Source: Streptomyces sp. JH14 (GTDB lineage: Bacteria > Actinomycetota > Actinomycetes > Streptomycetales > Streptomycetaceae). Taken from it: a DNA stretch of 64,000 bases. A program made the position numbers and the translations under genes. Positions 61,568 through 64,000 of the stretch are shown one piece after another. The notes under the pieces were generated by a model that saw nothing but the letters and a program-made list of their open reading frames with translations, was not told the DNA's origin and made no database searches. How positions within the stretch are numbered: the first letter of the stretch is position 1; each line of letters begins with the position of its first letter. The stretch covers positions 3,782,001 to 3,846,000 of the forward strand of contig NZ_JAJNEL010000001.1 in assembly GCF_029428675.1 (NCBI RefSeq). The letters run 5' to 3'.

Positions 61568-63162
61568 ACACAGGAGCCCTCACCGTGACGGACATGAGAG
61601 AACTGGTCACCATAGACGCCGTGCTGGCCCGGCATGCGGGGCACCGGCCCGACCGTGACGCGGTGCGCTGCGAGGACCGCACGGTGACCTACGCCGAGCT
61701 GCTCGGGCGCAGCGCCCAGGCGGCCAGGGCCCTGGCCGCCGGCGGCGCCGGACAGGGCACGCGGGTGCTCTACCTCGGGCAGGAATCCGAGTACTTCTAC
61801 ATCCTGCTGTACGCCTGCGCCCAGGCGGGCGCCGTTCTCGTACCGGTCAACTGGCGGCTGGTCGCACCCGAGGTGGAGCACATCCTGAGCGACTCGGGGG
61901 CGCGGTACGTCTTCGTCGAGCCCGACCATGCCGCGGTGGTCGAGCGCGCCGCGGCCGGGCTGGCGTACGCGCCCGTGACGGTGCCCGTCACGGCGGGAGC
62001 ACCCGGCGGCGGACCCGCCTTCGCCGCGTGGCTGGAGCAGGCGCCGCCCGGTGACCCCGTGCCCTCGGCGGACACCGAAGCCCCGCTCGTCCAGATGTAC
62101 ACCAGCGGTACGACGGGCCTGCCCAAGGGCGTCGTGCTCGCGCACCGCACGTTCTTCCAGGTCCGCAACGCCCTCGCCGACGCCGGCCTGGACTGGATCG
62201 ACTTCAGGGACGCGGACGTCAGCCTCATCGGTGTGCCGGGCTTCCACATCGGCGGGCTCTGGTGGGCTCTGCAGGGGCTCAACGCCGGTGTCACCAACGT
62301 CAGTCTGCGGATGTTCACCGGCCCGGACGCCCTCGCGCACGTCCGCGACCACCGGGTGACCGTCGCCTGCGTGGTCCCGGCGATGCTGCGGCTGATGCTG
62401 GCCGAGCGGGCCGCCACCCAGGAGGTCTTCGCCGGCCTGCGCAAGGTCGTCTACGGCGGATCACCGATCGGCGAGGCGCTGCTGGAGGAGTGCCTGGAGC
62501 GGATCGGCTGCGAGTTCGCGCAGATCTACGGCCTCACCGAGTCGGGCAACACCTCGGTCTGCCTCCCGCCCGCCGAGCACGTCGTGGGCGGCCCGCGGCT
62601 TTCCGCCGCCGGTCGGCCGTACCCGGGCTTCGTACTGGAGATCAGGGACGACGGGGGGAAGCCGCTGCCGGCCCGCGAGATCGGCGAGGTCTGGATACGC
62701 ACCCCGGCGCACATGGTCGAGTACTGGCGGCTCCCCGAGGCGACGGAGCAGACTCTCGTCGACGGATGGCTGCGCACCGGAGACGCGGGATATCTCGACG
62801 AGGAGGGCTTCCTCTTCATCTGCGACCGGATCAAGGACACCATCATCGTCGCCGGCGAGAACGTCTACCCGGCGGAGATCGAGAACGTGCTCTCCCGCCA
62901 CGAGGCGGTGGTCGAGGCCGCCGTCGTCGGCATTCCGGACCAGCGCTGGGGCGAGGCCGTGCACGCCTTCGTCGTGCTCGCGAGCGGGGCGACGGCGAGC
63001 GGACGGGAACTGATGATGTTCCAGCGCGGCCGACTGGCCGACTTCAAGATCCCCACCAGCTACTCGTACCTCGACCGACTACCGCGAAACGCCAGCGGGA
63101 AGATCCTGCGGCGTGAGCTGCGCGAGGCCTTCTGGCAGGGCGAGACGCGGCACGTCAACTGA
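61564..63162 (+). CDS. Acyl-CoA synthetase/acyl-AMP ligase (ScoC/FadD10-like role)
   Basis: 532 residues from ATG 61564. ANL motifs: A3 YTSGTTGLPKGVVL near residue 182, A5 IYGLTESGN, A7 GWLRTGDAGYLDEEG, A8 DRIKDTIIVAGENVYPAEIE and A10 Lys in ASGKILRREL. It adenylates a carboxylic acid and loads it on ACP or CoA. With ScoD-, ScoE- and ScoB-like genes nearby it fills the place of ScoC in isonitrile pathways. It could also activate a chain for coupling to AEP. Substrate choice cannot be read. Confidence 0.92.
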   Translation: MNTGALTVTDMRELVTIDAVLARHAGHRPDRDAVRCEDRTVTYAELLGRSAQAARALAAGGAGQGTRVLYLGQESEYFYILLYACAQAGAVLVPVNWRLVAPEVEHILSDSGARYVFVEPDHAAVVERAAAGLAYAPVTVPVTAGAPGGGPAFAAWLEQAPPGDPVPSADTEAPLVQMYTSGTTGLPKGVVLAHRTFFQVRNALADAGLDWIDFRDADVSLIGVPGFHIGGLWWALQGLNAGVTNVSLRMFTGPDALAHVRDHRVTVACVVPAMLRLMLAERAATQEVFAGLRKVVYGGSPIGEALLEECLERIGCEFAQIYGLTESGNTSVCLPPAEHVVGGPRLSAAGRPYPGFVLEIRDDGGKPLPAREIGEVWIRTPAHMVEYWRLPEATEQTLVDGWLRTGDAGYLDEEGFLFICDRIKDTIIVAGENVYPAEIENVLSRHEAVVEAAVVGIPDQRWGEAVHAFVVLASGATASGRELMMFQRGRLADFKIPTSYSYLDRLPRNASGKILRRELREAFWQGETRHVN

Positions 63163-63192
63163 CCACCCCCCACCGCACGGGAAAGGCACGAC

Positions 63193-64000
63193 ATGACGTC
63201 ACTCGAGGAGATCCGGCAGCATCTGAACCATGTCGCCCGCGAGTCGCCGGAGAAGGCGGGCGCGCTGGCGTTTCCGATGCTGCTGAACACCGGCCCCCGG
63301 CTGCCGGTCCGGCCGGCCGAACAGCCGCTGCACGAGCAGGCCCTGGCCGACAGCCTCGATGTCGAGGGCAGGAAGCTGGCCGTCTACCGCTGGGGCGACG
63401 GCGAGCGGCGGGTGCTGCTCATGCACGGCTTCGAGGGCCGTGCATCCAACATGACCGGGTTCGTCCCCGGCCTGCAGAAACTCGGAATGACCGCCGTGGC
63501 CTTCGACTTCTTCGGCCACGGTGAGTCCGAGGGCGACCGGGCGACGATCCTCGACGTGCAGGCCGCCGTCCGGGCCGTCGCCGCCGCATACGGCCCCTTC
63601 GACACGATCGTGGCCCATTCGTTCGGCGGACTGTGCGCCTACCAGGCCGTGCGCGGGGGTGTACCGACCGACCGGCTGGTGACCATCGCGTCCGTCTGCG
63701 ACTTCGGCCACCTGCCCAAGATCTTCTGCAACCGGCTCGGTCTGGATCCGAGCATCGAGGACGTGCTGCGCCGGCGCAGCGAGGAGTTCTTCCACCCCGA
63801 GACCGAGATCTGGGAACGGTTCTCCGCCGGCCACCGGGCCGCCGAGCTCACCTTCCCGCTCCTCGTCATCCACGACGAGAACGACAAGGAAGTCCCCGTG
63901 GAGCAGGGGCGGAGGCTCTCCGCCGCCTACAGCCAGGCGCGGTACATCGAGACCCGGGGACTCGGGCACCGGCGGATCGTCGCAGATCCCGGCGTCATCG
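63193..64000 (+). CDS. Alpha/beta hydrolase (cut by window edge)
   Basis: At least 269 residues from ATG 63193, after gggaaagg. The nucleophile elbow is AHSFGG near residue 139, the oxyanion-side HGFEG lies near residue 79, the acid Asp is in VIHDENDKEVP and the His is in GLGHRRIV near the end. The gene is probably complete within a few residues beyond 64000. It may act as the missing thioesterase that frees the chain, or as an amide- or ester-forming enzyme. Confidence 0.88.
   Translation, partial: MTSLEEIRQHLNHVARESPEKAGALAFPMLLNTGPRLPVRPAEQPLHEQALADSLDVEGRKLAVYRWGDGERRVLLMHGFEGRASNMTGFVPGLQKLGMTAVAFDFFGHGESEGDRATILDVQAAVRAVAAAYGPFDTIVAHSFGGLCAYQAVRGGVPTDRLVTIASVCDFGHLPKIFCNRLGLDPSIEDVLRRRSEEFFHPETEIWERFSAGHRAAELTFPLLVIHDENDKEVPVEQGRRLSAAYSQARYIETRGLGHRRIVADPGVI

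Overview
The window reads as a linear, very GC-rich Streptomyces chromosome: strong third-position GC bias, GTG/TTG starts, overlapping GTGA/ATGA stop-starts, an HspR-controlled dnaK-grpE-dnaJ-hspR operon, SARP and NarL-type regulators, and large secondary-metabolite genes. No species can be named from the sequence alone.

Layout. (1) 1-4349: a two-component system (response regulator cut by the window edge, and its sensor kinase) diverging from a DUF6223 membrane protein and an MMPL exporter. (2) 4458-18079: an actinomycete integrative and conjugative element (AICE) in the 3' end of a tRNA-Gly(CCC) gene, bounded by an exact 42-bp repeat (4836-4877 and 18008-18049). Its right half is the usual module: GntR regulator with matching operator palindromes, SCO3933-type protein, TraB/FtsK translocase, Spd-like spread proteins, rolling-circle Rep, excisionase and integrase. 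Its left half is cargo: DUF6221, an AT-richer DUF3710 gene, a secreted protein between two IS30-like relics, NUDIX, and a colicin-immunity-like protein. The integrase has a frameshift and a GGDEF gene is split by an inserted SUKH immunity-type gene, so the element looks stranded. A third, diverged att-like copy at 4458-4499 points to an earlier insertion at the same tRNA.

(3) 18304-35753: conserved core. It holds a zinc-ribbon protein, dCTP deaminase, phosphoribosyltransferase, Yip1 protein, a large membrane Fe-S reductase, a sugar transferase, the dnaK operon with two HAIR boxes, and clpB with its own HAIR box. Set into this core (28660-31538) is a small island: two paralogous HTH regulators, a secreted protein with five EISW repeats, and a translationally coupled, Rieske-like protein that has lost its histidine ligands.

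(4) 35976-64000 and beyond: a biosynthetic gene cluster that I do not recognise as a described one. One arm carries KAS III and a SARP regulator on the minus strand. The plus-strand arm begins with a lipid acyltransferase, fatty-acid hydroxylase, an unknown protein, an SDR reductase and an MFS exporter, then the three committed genes for 2-aminoethylphosphonate (PEP mutase, phosphonopyruvate decarboxylase, AEP transaminase) and a large flavoprotein. A second plus-strand operon then follows. It opens with a ScoE/Rv0097-like isonitrile-forming iron oxygenase, then two tandem P450s, a FcoT/ScoD-like protein, an ACP, a one-module fully reducing PKS, a stand-alone ketosynthase lacking both catalytic histidines, an acyl-AMP ligase and an alpha/beta hydrolase. 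Two promoters with 11-bp-spaced SARP-type repeats, each 8 bp from a -10 box, stand before the two plus-strand operons and tie the two halves together.

The inference is a single pathway joining phosphonate, isonitrile and polyketide or fatty-acyl chemistry. No structure can be given, and the cluster runs off the right edge.
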